Source: Terebella lapidaria (Eukaryota > Annelida > Polychaeta > Terebellida > Terebellidae). From it: DNA of 64,000 nt. The notes beneath the pieces are model-generated. The model had not been told where the DNA came from, did not search any database, and worked only from the letters and a program-made list of their open reading frames with translations. Made by a program: the position numbers and the translations under genes. Numbering within the stretch: the stretch's first letter is position 1; each line of letters starts with the position of its first letter. Location: positions 19,097,106 to 19,161,105 of the forward strand of contig OX424560.1 in NCBI GenBank assembly GCA_949152475.1. The letters are read 5' to 3'. Positions 46,268-58,336 of the stretch are shown piece by piece.

Positions 46268-47269
46268 TACGAGGGCTGTTCAAAAAGTGTCAGGAATTTG
46301 GTCATGAAATTGTCAATATTGTAGGTACATCTATGAAATTTTCACTTTATTATCACTAGGCGGTTTTGAAGTTCTGTGCAAACTATTGAAAGTGTGCACG
46401 TATTATTGTGTTTATGGCTGTAACCATGGCAACGCGTGCATGTGTAGAGCGGATCACTTGTAATATTGCTCGATATGACTAATTATTGTCTCCAATAAAT
46501 ATACATTTATTTCACAGGAATTATATGGATCGAGTTCAAAAATAGCTATGTAGTATTGTGGAACAAGTGATCAATCTGTTCCTAAATATCGTCCATCAGC
46601 GATGATGTATATACGGGGGCGGTCCGCAAAAGATGGGAACGCAGAACGGAAACCTCAATTTTGAATCCTGTGCACTGCCGATTTCAGATTGGGCTCATTC
46701 TCGAAATTCTTGCCCCGTAACTCAGCCTTCAGTTTCGGGAAGAGGCAGGAATTACAGGGTGAGTATAGTCAGGGTGACAGGAGGATCATATAGTGGAAAA
46801 AGGAGCATATTAAGACCAACAGTTTTGATAGTTTCAATGATAACACATAATTTGATAGAATTTCGTTGTGCCAGAGGCAACTGATACGCCATTTTGCAGT
46901 GTGAATGATTGTCATTTCATTTCAGAGATAGATTTTTTGTGATGTTTGTTTTACCTGGCAACTAATTAACAAAAGTTACCAAGGTGAACCCCGTTAGTAC
47001 CCCGAGTATTTCCAATATTTGAGAAGTTACTGTGTGGTGTTTTGAAATGTTCTTAGGGGTTATCTAGCAATATTTACAGGCGATCCACGTTACATATTCA
47101 CGTGTTGCCATGGTTACAACCATATGCGTAATAATGCGCGTCAACTTGCACTGATTTGCCAACAAACTCACAACTGTCTAAAGATAAAATATTGAAAAAT
47201 GTTTGTATGTAACTACATTATTTACAATTTCATGATCAAATTCCTGAAACTTTTTGAACAGCCATCGTA
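46268..47269. mobile_element. Non-autonomous element with ~190 bp inverted ends and TA flanks (Tc1/mariner-like)
   Basis: The left end TACGAGGGCTGTTCAAAAAG is mirrored by the right end CTTTTTGAACAGCCATCGTA. The similarity runs inward about 190 bp with indels, including 'caggaatttg.tcatgaaattg' and a CCATGGCAAC block. Both ends coincide with the dinucleotide TA, the target duplicated by Tc1/mariner elements. The 600 bp centre has no transposase; a 'cgcaaaagatgggaacgcag' stretch near 46625 is the only non-AT-rich part. It would need a transposase in trans. Confidence 0.75.
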
Positions 47270-50200
47270 TAAACACAATGTAGAACGAGGCGTTTATCGA
47301 AACGGCCGTCTATATCACAAATACCTACATTATGATATTCATATCACAGCATCATAACGGGTTTTTTTTTGCAATCATGACGGCAACACTCACCGTCGGA
47401 TTCGCCATAATGGGGAATTAAAGACTGACCTAACAATGTGGTCTATATTTTCAACAATTACACTGAAAAAATAACTATGGATTTACCATATAAACAGAAC
47501 GTAACAATGATACGTTGAGTAACTCCATTAACTTCAATTGAATCCACCTAGGTCAACTGCTATACAGTTTATTGCGGAGTATATGAAGTGAATATTATGG
47601 ATGCTTATTTCTCGTTATTTACACCTAGCACACACATAATCGACCGCAAAATTTTCTTTCACATCATTTATACCTAGTTCACTAAGCGTATAAAGAAAAA
47701 AATGCACATACAAATATCTTAGCTTTGTAAATGACAAGCAGTGTCTTGTCTTTAATTCAACCATTTCTGGCAACATTACACCTAGACCTATATATTTTTC
47801 ACATAAGCAGAGACAAAATGATTCCCAGCGACATCAAAAATTATGTTGTTGGTTTTTCTTTTCTGTATTAAAATTAAAGTATCCAATTTTGTTTGCCCAA
47901 CATTCCACGTGCATATGGCACATAAGAAAGTATCAGCCATTTCTATTCAGATGTTCTTCTTCGGATAAATCAGAAAGCTTTCTAGACACTAAAATCTACA
48001 ATCACAACCACATATAAAAATGCGTCTCCAATGTGTGTATAGTTTTAGTGACAGTTTCACAGTATCGTGTTGTAAGTATCTAACACAGCGGGTTGACAAA
48101 CTGTATATTTCCATAAACAGTTCGTCAATAACGTTATTGTGTTATGTTTATATCATATAAGGCACTGGGTGAAAGTGGTAGTCCTTTATTCTGTTGGTTG
48201 AATTGTATAAAATTTCACTCAGAGCATGACAGCTGCTTTACTATGTCATGTGGCCTGGGGAAAAACATGCTGTTGAAAATAAACGTTGTACATTCTCAGT
48301 CCAGCAAAGGTAACAAGTTGCTACAGCTGAACAAGACACTGATGTTCAATGAATGGCGTTTAAATAAATGTATGTCACATGTTCAGTGCCCCCCCCCCCC
48401 CCCACACACACACACACAAATACACATGTTCTGTCATCTCGGGTGTCACATAGCATAGGGAATGTCCGAAAACGGTATAAATTTCATGTCCCACGGATTT
48501 AAATAAACAGCTCAAGTATGCCACCCATTGCCAAGGGAAGGATATACGTCCCGTTTGGGGCCCCACGGTCTCAAGCCCCGCTGTTTGTTTGTTGTCAAAT
48601 TTGGCTTTGATGGATGACGCGCAAGCCGCGTTTTGCCAAGCAGCGCACCCGGCGGTGCATGTCTTTCTGTCGTTCCGGATTTGCAAGCCGTTGATCCGGA
48701 TGGATTATTGTTAGGACAGGTGCCCGTTTTCTTCAGGCTATATTCTAGATACATCCAGGGACAGCTGATGAGTCCCAGGTGTTATTCAATCGATATATCA
48801 GAAGCATTTCGTCGTGGCAAATTACGTATGGTATACTTTTTTTCCCTGGAGGTATAACGGATTACCCATAATATATCATGTTCTGTGGTAGAGTTTCCTC
48901 GGACGTTCAAGATAAATGGCCGTTTTTGTTTCACTGGCTAGTGAATAGTTTTCTATTGTTTCACTTCTGCTTCACAATTTATTTACAGACAAAAATATAC
49001 CAAGAGTGATACACAATAGAGCATTTTCTAAAATACATCGCATTATATGTCTTATATGCAACAATGTGAAACGCATGTAAAAGAAATTAAAATTCAGGAA
49101 AAAAAAGTTTCAACGAGTGAAAAATTGATGGATAATTTAATTGAATAAACATTGATTTCATTGAATCCAATTGGTCATCAAGATGCCGTACTCCCATCAA
49201 TTTCATTCACAAGATTTTTATTTGAACGAGTACCAGACCTAGAATTGGCATTTACACCTTTCTGTGCAACTGCGACTTGAATCAAAATGACAATCACTAC
49301 GTGGATGAAAGGACGAATGATTTAGGAGGTACGGAAAGATCCGGAAAGACACGAATGACGCCGACACTGTCCAGCCATAATTTCGCGTTCGTAGACTAAC
49401 TAACAAGCGAGCCCATCAATACTCGTTACAATCCCGATGCCCGGGCACAAGTGCGAACACCGCTGAAAGATCCGCGATAGTTGCCAGGTGCGGGCAAGGT
49501 ATCTTTCTCTGCTTAGGCACGTTGAATACAATAGAAACGCGGTCCTTTTGGTGGGAAACCTCAGAAGAATTGCCGGATGATCGGTGTCGGCAGACGATTC
49601 CCAGATGCGACTTTAGCGCCGTACAGTGGTGATCGGTTTACAATAATAGTTGATGTATGGAAGGTAATAATTCTCAGGTTCTTGGATTTGCGGATCGATT
49701 GGTCTCCGTGTAAACAAAGCTACCCCGGTCACTCCAGAAAGGACTTCAATTTGTATTCATAATTACCTTCATATTCAAAACAATTTATTGCACTAGTGAT
49801 ATTTTTTATTGTAAATCTAAGAAATGTAATGTAATGAAACGGTATTGAAAATCAGTGTATACATATAATTATATTCAGTATATTAATTAATACGAGACCC
49901 TTTATCAAATACTGGATTTATGAACGTGTATATTATCTTCATGTGTATCATACGGAATGTGCGGCAAAGGGTTATGATACAATCCCGAAATAGGCTAGCT
50001 TGTAGTCGGAGATACATGTGCCAATCACATTCCCCGTTGTGTTACTGGACAAACTGTTTCGCTCAAATTCAATTTCCGATATCGCCGCCTTGAATCAGCG
50101 TGACGTGTTTGATGCTGCCAGGTACGTATATTTATCATATCGAGCGAATCTATTAATGTAGATCCAGGAGGAAATCAAGTATCAGCTAAGTGAAGAGAAC

Positions 50201-51214
50201 GTTGTCACGGTTGATTTACTCCGGTAATAGACCACGTGTAGTATTGCTGTGAGACCGCATGATACCAGAAATACATGTATTTCTGATGATACTTGATGCA
50301 AACATGCAAACTTCAAGAAATATTATAATCAGTTATGCTATTGCAGTGTTCTACTTGGCTGTTTTTGATTGATACTATTTTTAAATCGGAAAGTTAGTTT
50401 GTAACATATTCTGATGAATTAAAACCTCGCAATGCATAATACACGCTCCCTAATATTGTTTTACTTCGAGATAATCTCAATTTCGAGTAATTGAACCTTA
50501 CATCCGTCATGGATTTCTTGCAATGATGCAATGATTATTTCCAGTTTAAGATACGATCTACATGTAGTCAACAATATAATTGCAAATATATACAAAAACA
50601 ATTTTAACAAATATATTTTCGACATAATATAATCATGCAATATATGCACGATCGGTATATGATACAAGGATGTTTTGCTAAATGAGTTTTTGTCAATTGG
50701 CTGTGTAGCCTACTGGGGACCACAGGTGGTGTTTTGTATGAACAAAGTCACGAAATGTGATGCAAATGTTTACGCTAAGTTTAATAATGCGAGGAAATCG
50801 CTGACAGCGAAATGGTAGTCATCACAGTTATAACTTGTCCGGACATTTTTACGCGTGATCGTATTACGGTCGGTGAGGATGGTGTTTACGTTATTAATTT
50901 CGCACGGGATAATAAACAGACAGAGTACAAGGAACACTCAACATGCACGTGTTCCTACTACATAATTACATACTCACAACACACCCCACCCAAACATCGG
51001 ACGGACCCCCAGTCCTGAAGACCCCCCCCCCCCCCACCATCGCCAAGATTTCCCGGCTGTGCCCGGCCATCAAGCCGATCGAGTCTGCCAATAAGACGGT
51101 GGGGACGTGGGAACCCCTGCTCAGATCCACTCGGACAGTTGCCAGCGATAGGATCCAGACGGCTGCGAACGACTCGCCAAATTCCGCGGCCTTGTTGTCT
51201 TCATTACGCTATCG
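47270..51214. other. Long intergenic region upstream of the bHLH gene
   Basis: No gene supported. Contents worth noting: a C15 run followed by (AC)n at 48389-48418; GC-richer patches at 48530-48720, 49320-49720 and 51020-51210 (the last behind another C-run); a donor-like CCAG|GTACGT at about 50120. Such islands could be unannotated exons or regulatory DNA, but I cannot identify reading frames with known domains. Confidence 0.35.
48389..48418 (+). repeat. C15 run plus (AC)n microsatellite
   Basis: Fifteen C followed directly by about eight AC repeats. Confidence 0.9.
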
Positions 51215-51330
51215 TGTCCTAATCATTGCCGCGTTCTCGTGGGTGTGATACAAGATAATAATTAGGCGTGTGCTTTGATTAATTGGCAGCGCCTGGAAAC
51301 AATTAAGTCACATCACGGAGATATCGTGAA
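51215..51330 (+). promoter_or_regulatory. Candidate cis-regulatory cluster ~0.4 kb upstream of the bHLH gene
   Basis: Within about 115 bases: AGATAA (GATA-type), AATAATTAGG and GATTAATTGG (homeodomain-type), and GTGCTTTGATT (close to the TCF/LEF consensus CTTTGAT). The density of distinct core motifs next to a developmental transcription factor is suggestive, but each motif is short and common in AT-rich DNA. Confidence 0.3.
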
Positions 51331-51646
51331 TAGACTGAAGAAGTGTCGGAATGTTTGCTGATTGTGATGTGCCATTTGTAGCCATATGAAATAGATTGCC
51401 CGGGCGAAAAAGTCATATTTCTGAGAGTTCGTGGATATGTTCAATGTGTTATATTTCACGGATAATTTCCTTCCTGTGTATCGGATAACAAGCTATATGA
51501 TAGCGAGGTGTTAACAGCAATAGGACAAGAAAGCAGACACTTGTTTTGACTTTGGAGTTTTATCAAATTATGCTATTATTTGAGCTATATATTTGAACAC
51601 CCCATTTTAACGCAAACATTTCACGAAAATTAGCAATAAGCTCAAC

Positions 51647-54228
51647 ATGGATGAAAATTACCACCGCTACGGAGACAGCGAATGTGCATTAATGTACCAC
51701 GATACTAAAGACGACAGCACTTCGCCTGATCGGCTGCATGGACACGCTCACTTCCGGGACATCGAACATCAGTATACCGATCATATTTACCGACCGCGAC
51801 GCGGCGCCGGTATCGTGCGTCCGCGAGGGGCCGCCAACGCACGCGAACGTGACCGAACGCAGAGCGTCAACTCCGCATTCACGACGCTACGTACGATGAT
51901 CCCGACGGAACCGGCGAATCGGAAGTTGTCCAAAATCGAAACGCTACGACTGGCGACGAGCTACATCTCACATTTACACACAGTATTGGTCGTTGGAATG
52001 GACTGTCTTGAGCAACCATGCATCAAACACCGGGAGATGCTCTCGGCGACAAGCAGACATACGGCGGACGAAACCATGAACGGACCGGCTCCTATCTGCA
52101 CCTTCTGTCTCAGCGCTTCCAAGGCAAAGGGCTTTGAGGTACGTATTTCTATATATCATAGATTTACTCGTTATCATAAATATGTAATGAGACTCTCGTT
52201 AAGTATTTCTGTGTATATTTGGTGTAAATGATACATGTAATCAAGTACATAAATGAACGGAACGCACTAATGATGGCACATGTATAGATCTAATAAGATA
52301 TTTACATCTAATATATTTTGTAAGTAAAGTCGAAATGCATTCTTCGTAAGTCGTTATTTTCTTCCTATTTTCTCTCTAAAACAATGTATTATTGAGTGAA
52401 ATTGTCGACATCGTGGCGAAATGAGCATTCATGTTCATTATTTTGGTTAAATAAATTCAGATTCCAATGGAAATCCACGGAGAGAACGCTAAAATAATTT
52501 ATACGCACCGGATTATTCACCCCTGCCACATCGATAATTCTCGATTGGAAGGAACGGACACCGCACACTCAGAAAAACACCGCAAGACAACGGCTCGAAT
52601 AAAAATTTAGTTACTGGTCAATATGCTATAGTCATTAGAAAACCGGACACATTTTGACATGTACGTACTCGGGTGATGAAAGTTCTATCCGGAACTGTGT
52701 TGAAACGTATTTGAGTTTGCGGGTAAATATTGGGCACAGTATTAGCGGTCATTCTGGATTTTGAGTGATGGTGTGGATAGATCCGGAACAAACTTTGCGA
52801 ATCACGTTCGTAGCCGCAGGGTGACCACTGCCACGTCTGGATTTGGTATTTAATTCACTTGACCGCCCGTGGTGTTGATAAGCTTGGGGGATATTGGAGA
52901 AATCTTTCATCGCGAGGTGGTACTCCAGTTTGGAATGCGGGGATACCCCCGGGGGTTCAACTGGGAAGGTGTGATTATTTTCGGTCTGGGTGCTGCAAGG
53001 CGTGAAGTTGTTATAAACATAATCTGGAATGCTAATTCATATGATTGTGTCGCGGAAAATGGAAACCCCTAGCTCACTGCTTGCAGTGAAATTACAAATA
53101 TTACCGTAAATGTACCAGTTTGGATCACAGGGACTCATAATTGAAATACATGAAGTTCGCTGGTACACTTCGCTCGATTGTAAATACAAATGTTGAATTC
53201 GTGATAATCACGAAACCCTCTCGCATAAAGACGTCGTGAAGGAACAATTCAATTCATCATTGGTAGAAATAACTCATGGGTATTTTCCGTTCGTGAAAAT
53301 TAAATATTTATCACATGCTATGAATTTACACACAGTGTAGGAACACACAGTGATTTCCGACAGTGTGATAACCTCTGGCGGAAACATCATGTTTGCACTA
53401 CTTTATTCTTCACATTTTTGCTTCACATGTCACACATTCATATTATTTGTCTTGATGTGAAATAACAATGAAAGCACGAGTGTTCTATGACGTCACAATG
53501 AAACATCGCGCGATTCAACCTGGTAACTTATAAACATGCAAAAAACGTACAACCACTGTGATGTCATAATACAAAGTACTTGACGACCGGGTGATCTGCA
53601 TTGTTTATACTGTTTCCTAGCAACGTACATGTTCACGCGGGTTTTCCACTCAGTAGAAGGGTTCCTTGGGTACAATAAAAAATTATAAGATGTTCTTACA
53701 ATCTTCGTTACAATTTCAATTTAATTTACATGTGTTGGGTCTTCATACATTTCAGAATCATAAATTCATAGCATGTGATAAAAACAAAACCTGTTTCGTG
53801 TGTGTTCCAGCACGCGGGAAAGATCTCGTTTGAACTGGCGGAAGAACATCAGAAAGCACTCGACCTTCGGTCTCGTGCTCTCTTGTATTCTTCCGCCAGT
53901 TCAAACTCGATCTTTCCCGCGTGCTGGAAAACACACTCAACTAGTTTTGTCATTTCATTCCACTTTGTTTTCGAATGTAAAAAAAAAAATATGCGCTTGG
54001 TCCCCACAATTTACATTCATATTTTGTGATCAATGATCAACAAATGTAATACTGTAAAAGTACTACATAAAATAAACGATCTAGTTTTACAGATTCGGAT
54101 TGTCGTATTGCGGCCAATCAATTCCAAAGATATATTGAAAAATACTGTTTCTCTATTTGCAGACGAAGGCGGAGAGCTGTATGTTCCGGTCGAGACCGAT
54201 GACGCAATCACTACAGTCGATACGATAG
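51647..54228 (+). CDS. TCF15: Paraxis/scleraxis-family bHLH transcription factor (TCF15-like), two exons
   Basis: Exon 1 is 51647-52138 (164 codons, donor GAG|GTACGT). Exon 2 is 54163-54228 (acceptor CTATTTGCAG), giving about 185 residues in phase 0. The bHLH domain lies at about residues 60-112: basic region [16 protein letters not shown], helix 1 [13 protein letters not shown], then [18 protein letters not shown], which is diagnostic of paraxis/scleraxis. After it come the EQPC and CTFCLS motifs (151-156) also found near the C-terminus of vertebrate TCF15 and SCX. Exon 2 adds [10 protein letters not shown] and an Arg end, like the vertebrate tail; the late intron position also matches vertebrate genes as I recall them. 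It should bind E-boxes in the nucleus as a heterodimer with E-proteins and act in mesoderm/muscle or connective-tissue development. TCF15 versus SCX cannot be decided; a single invertebrate gene would be co-orthologous. Confidence 0.9.
53783..53952. repeat. ~170 bp long hairpin (MITE-like) in the bHLH intron
   Basis: Arms of about 55 bp: 'gtgttccagcacgcgggaaa' on the left is answered by 'tttcccgcgtgctggaaaac' on the right, followed inward by 'tttgaactggcggaagaa' and 'ttcttccgccagttcaaa'. The loop is about 50 bases ('gaccttcggtctcgtgctct'-like). The arms are almost perfect, so the copy is young or kept. Transcribed from the intron it would form a long dsRNA stem. Confidence 0.85.
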
Positions 54229-54557
54229 AAGTCCGGGAGAACAGACAAGGATCACGGATGTTGTCAGCCAAGATATAGTCAAGCTATGCCTTCCTTGCCC
54301 AGTGTAGAAATCACCAATGTTACGTCACAAAAGAACTGTTCAATGACAAATGCTTTACTGGAAATAGGGTTGTGTTAATAGTCGCTACAATTCGGACAGA
54401 TGAAATCATGTGAATGCAAGAGAGCAAAAAAATTCTGTACCCATGATATTTGGTAAAGCCGTTTATTCATTTGTAGAAGTATTGATTCACTTGTGCCAAA
54501 ATACAAATATGTTGAAATTATATAGTATTGTATCATATAGTGTGTATTTTATATGTA

Positions 54558-54563
54558 AATAAA
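54558..54563 (+). terminator. Polyadenylation signal of the bHLH gene
   Basis: AATAAA in 'gtaaataaactgcatg', 330 bases after the stop codon. It is the first canonical signal I see downstream. Confidence 0.5.
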
Positions 54564-54982
54564 CTGCATGTCAAGAATCCTCTGTTGGCATTGAATACAT
54601 TGTATATTCACACCCTTGAAACGAGGCATTCATTGAAAAAATGAACAAAGAAATCGTCAAAACATGGAAATGTATATTCACAAGATAGTCAATCAAGGTA
54701 TCTGATAAAACTCAGGGATGTGACAATGAAACACGGAAGTTCGACCTTATGTTATGAAATTACATTTCTTTCTAAATCTTGTGCGAGACTATTTGAAATA
54801 ACTTGGCGACCAATGTAAATGACGGCCATTATGCATAGTTTCTTGATGAAAATCGATCTCGTCGTTTTTGTTGGAAACTGACCTGGTGGAAGTAGCCAAA
54901 ATAAAAGATTTTGGTGGTATAATCACCCATAATTCCACATTGAAGAGAATAATTTCTGTTTCAGAATGAACAATGTCATATC

Positions 54983-55095
54983 ATACAAATACTTACATTT
55001 GTGTCGGTGAATACGTAGTTATCTTCTCTCCCGACATTTTTTGCGAGGGAAAGATAACTACGTGTTCACCTCCACAAATGTTGATATTTGTTTCA
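54983..55095. repeat. Hairpin MITE-like inverted repeat
   Basis: Arms of about 45 bp: 'acatttgtgtcggtgaatac' with 'gtagttatctt' on the left, 'aagataactac' with 'gtgttcacctccacaaatgt' on the right, around a 15-20 base centre. No coding potential. It lies between the bHLH gene and the LINE. Confidence 0.8.
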
Positions 55096-55169
55096 GTATA
55101 TGCTTCTACTAATATATTTCCGTATTCATGGTATTTCATGCTCAAAAATTTAACAGCACAACCAATACC

Positions 55170-55228
55170 CATTTCAATATTGACCACGCAGTCAAAATTT
55201 TAAACAATATTGACTGCGCGGTCAATAT
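55170..55228. repeat. Short palindrome 'aatattgac...gtcaatat'
   Basis: Two opposed segments, 'aatattgaccacgcagtcaa' and 'aatattgactgcgcggtcaatat'-type, separated by AT-rich sequence. Each half is itself nearly palindromic around TGAC..GTCA. Possibly the end of a small DNA element. Confidence 0.5.
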
Positions 55229-55788
55229 CTCTCCCACGCCAAAAGAAGAACTCCGGATACCGAAAAATATGTCATGTCGTGACAACGTTTGGACCAATCA
55301 CAACGCTGATTTCCTTTCGAGTATATATATAATTATGATTATTGTCTGAAAACAATCAAATCAATTTCACATTTTAGAGTGGGTCCCCCACTAGAGCCAT
55401 AGAAACACTGCTGTAGATATAATCTCACAACGAGCTTTGATTGATGACTTTATGTCACTGTGGTAATTCGTGACGTCATCAAATACGTCACTCCTTCCAT
55501 AGTACAAGTTCACTCGGGCGTCATAGCAGATTAGTATGATCACATATCGGTAAAATGTAGAACCCCGAGTCCGAGAACTATTCTGCGTAGAAGAAATTTA
55601 TTGGAAAAATTGAAATACATGAATTTAATTCATTTCCAATTGAAATGAATGTCGGCTTAACTGTTAAATCATAGCAGATCATTGTCAGCTTAATTTGGTC
55701 AAGGTAAATTCGCGCAATATCTACACACACGTGAAGATCATTCGTACACCAATAAAATATTCAGGTACATGTATATCATATTATAGCT

Positions 55789-58305
55789 CCCACAAATGTG
55801 GGGGCCAATCTAGCAGCGTCTATACCATCACCGACCACCCCGTTCCATTCCTACCTGGCTGGAACCTATGAACGCTCCATGTTTTTATCACCGACTGATC
55901 CGGTTGAAGTTTCTAACTTCATACTGAAAATGAAACCGAAAACTAGCTGTGGTTTCGATGGGATTCCTCCTTCCTGTTGAAACAGATACGTTCGGAGATA
56001 TCCTTTCCGCTGTGTTTGGCTATAAATGACTCTATGGCTTCAGGGGTTGTGCCTCAAAATCTAAAATTAGCGAAAGTTATACCCTTGCATAAATCAAAGG
56101 CGGTCGACCTCCTTACAAATTATAGACCAATATCGCTCTTGCCAACACTGTCCAAAATATTGGAAAAAATTATCTTCAAACGCGTTTATACTTACGTAGA
56201 ATCGCAACGCATTCTATTTGAGGGACAGTATGGTTTTCGCCAGAAACGATCTACAATCCATGCTGTGAATGAATTTGTCTGTAGGTGTTTGAATGCTATT
56301 GAGGTCGGGGAGGACACAGCTAGTGTCTTCCTTGACCTCTCTAAAGCATTTGATACCATCGATCATGAAATCATTCTACACAAATTGCACCATTATGGTA
56401 TCCGCGGATTGCCTTTACTCTGGTTTCGCAGTTACCTCCAAGATCGCAAACAATTTGTCTCATATAACGACACTAATTCTGATATACAAAACATCACTTG
56501 TGGGGTGCCGCAAGGGTCCATATTAGGGCCCTTGTTTTTCATCATTTATATGAATGACATACCACAAGCAGTTAAGAGCTCGAATATGATATTGTTTGCG
56601 GACGACACGACTATATTTTCGTCTTCTACCGATGTAGACGAAATTTTTGCTTGCCTAAACACTGATTTATCCAATTTAAGCTATTGGTTCATGGCAAACA
56701 AGCTGTCCCTCAATGCGTCAAAAACACATTATATGTTCATACCGCATAATTCTAAGGTGACTGTACCCGACAATCTTAGTATTAAAATCAATAACGTTAT
56801 GATTCAACGCAAATCGGTCATCAAGTTCTTGGGAGTCTACCTTGACGAGAAAATTAGTTGGGTTAACCATATTGACCATGTGAATTCCAAGCTGTCCAGT
56901 GCGTTGTATGCCCTCAGGTCAGTGAAAAATATAATGCCACAAAAAATTTTGAAGACATTATATTTCTCTCTAGTGCAGTCCCATATTCTATATGGTATAT
57001 CCTATTGGGGCACTGCGGCCCAGAAGTATCTGAAAAAGACGGAAGTTTTACAACGCAAGGCTGTACGAATTGTTGGGCGCACGAATTACAATGCTCACTC
57101 TGAGCCTCTTTTTAAAATGTTCAAAATGCTTAAACTGTCTGATATTTATACACTGGAGGTAGCTAAGTTGATGCATGCATACCACCAACACACGCTGTCA
57201 TCCAGACTACTCCATATGTTCACTCCAACTACCGAGGTACATGACCATAATACGCGCCAAACAATACATCACCGGCCACATCGTATCAACATCGTTTCAA
57301 AATGCCTGATTCACAAAGGTCCTTCTATATGGTCGTCGTTACCACATTTTATTGGCGTTGTAAATAATCCTAAGTCCTTCTCGAACAAGATCAAGGTCAT
57401 GCTCATTGAATCTTACGCCTCATGTTAATTAATTTATCCATAAACTGTCTCTTCTAGGCCGTATTAATCTAGCTTACCCTCTTGTATCTAAACATCCCCC
57501 TTCTTGTTATCGTTTTGTCCAGCTTTTGGATCGTTGAGAATCGTTTAGCTCTGTCAGTAGTGTAGTGAAGTGTAGTGTGTGTGTGTATTTTTCAATGTGT
57601 TTGCGTAGGTGTCCTTATTGTGTGCGTGTAGGTGCGTGTGTGTAAGTATATGCGTGCATGTGTGTATCCTTCGTTTATAGTAGGTCTATGTGTTTCCTTT
57701 TCTTTGCGTCTTGTCTGTGCGTCGTTTGTATGTCATGTACCAGAGTTTTGTTCCATGTCCTATGTGTGTGTTCTCTGTTACGTGTCATATGCTTGTTTTT
57801 ATGTTGTGTGGGTCTGAGTGTTTGTGTGAGTGCGTCCTTGGTTAATTAAATGTAAGTTTACTGTAAAGTTATGCGTTTTTCCTCCTTTCCTGTTTTCATT
57901 TCTTAATTAATTTTTTTTATGTTCTGCTTCGTTTTAGTATTTCATGCATGCGCTTTGTTAAAAGTTCTCTTATTTTTTTAGCGCGTGTTGTGTGTGCGCG
58001 TAGGTGCGTGTGGGAGTGTGTAGGTGTGCGTGCTTGTGTGGTTCTCGATTATTGGTTTATTGTCTTTGTATATATTGTTTGGGTTACACACTCGCCTAAG
58101 TAAATGTGTTATTTGGCATGTTATCTTTTTACTTATGTTTAGGTGTACAGCCTTTCGGTTCTGTGTGTTTATCCGTTCAGTGGCTTTATATTTGTTGAAA
58201 TTACTTTCTTTATGTTACTGTATTTATGACTTTCATGTATTATTTCTTTGCCATTATTATTATTATTATTATTATTATTGATGTATATGCCATTGAAGAA
58301 ATAAA

Positions 58306-58336
<31 letters not shown>
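55789..58336 (+). mobile_element. 5'-truncated LINE (Jockey/CR1-group-like)
   Basis: About 2.55 kb starting inside the reverse transcriptase gene and running through a GT-rich 3' untranslated region (57.53-58.06 kb) to an (ATT)n tract, AATAAA (58300-58305) and a terminal (TTAC)n repeat at 58306-58336. Endonuclease and ORF1 regions are absent, the usual result of incomplete reverse transcription. The eight bases TTATAGCT occur just before the 5' end (55781-55788) and overlap the 3' end (58334-58341), a good candidate target-site duplication. Confidence 0.85.
55798..57428 (+). pseudogene. LINE reverse transcriptase, N-terminally truncated with one frame break
   Basis: A first piece (55798-55980) ends in CGFDGIPPS, the usual start of the LINE fingers domain. 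A second (55977-57428, 483 codons) carries the rest: NYRPISLLPTLSKILEKI, FLDLSKAFDTIDHEIL-type motif A, GVPQGSILGPLFFIIYMNDI, the catalytic FADD in LFADDTTIF, WFMANKLSLN, and KFLGVYLD. The pieces join with a one-base shift near 55977. The C-terminal part (RAVRIV..., HNTR) resembles the connector found after the reverse transcriptase in Jockey/CR1-type elements. Without endonuclease it is not autonomous. Confidence 0.85.
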
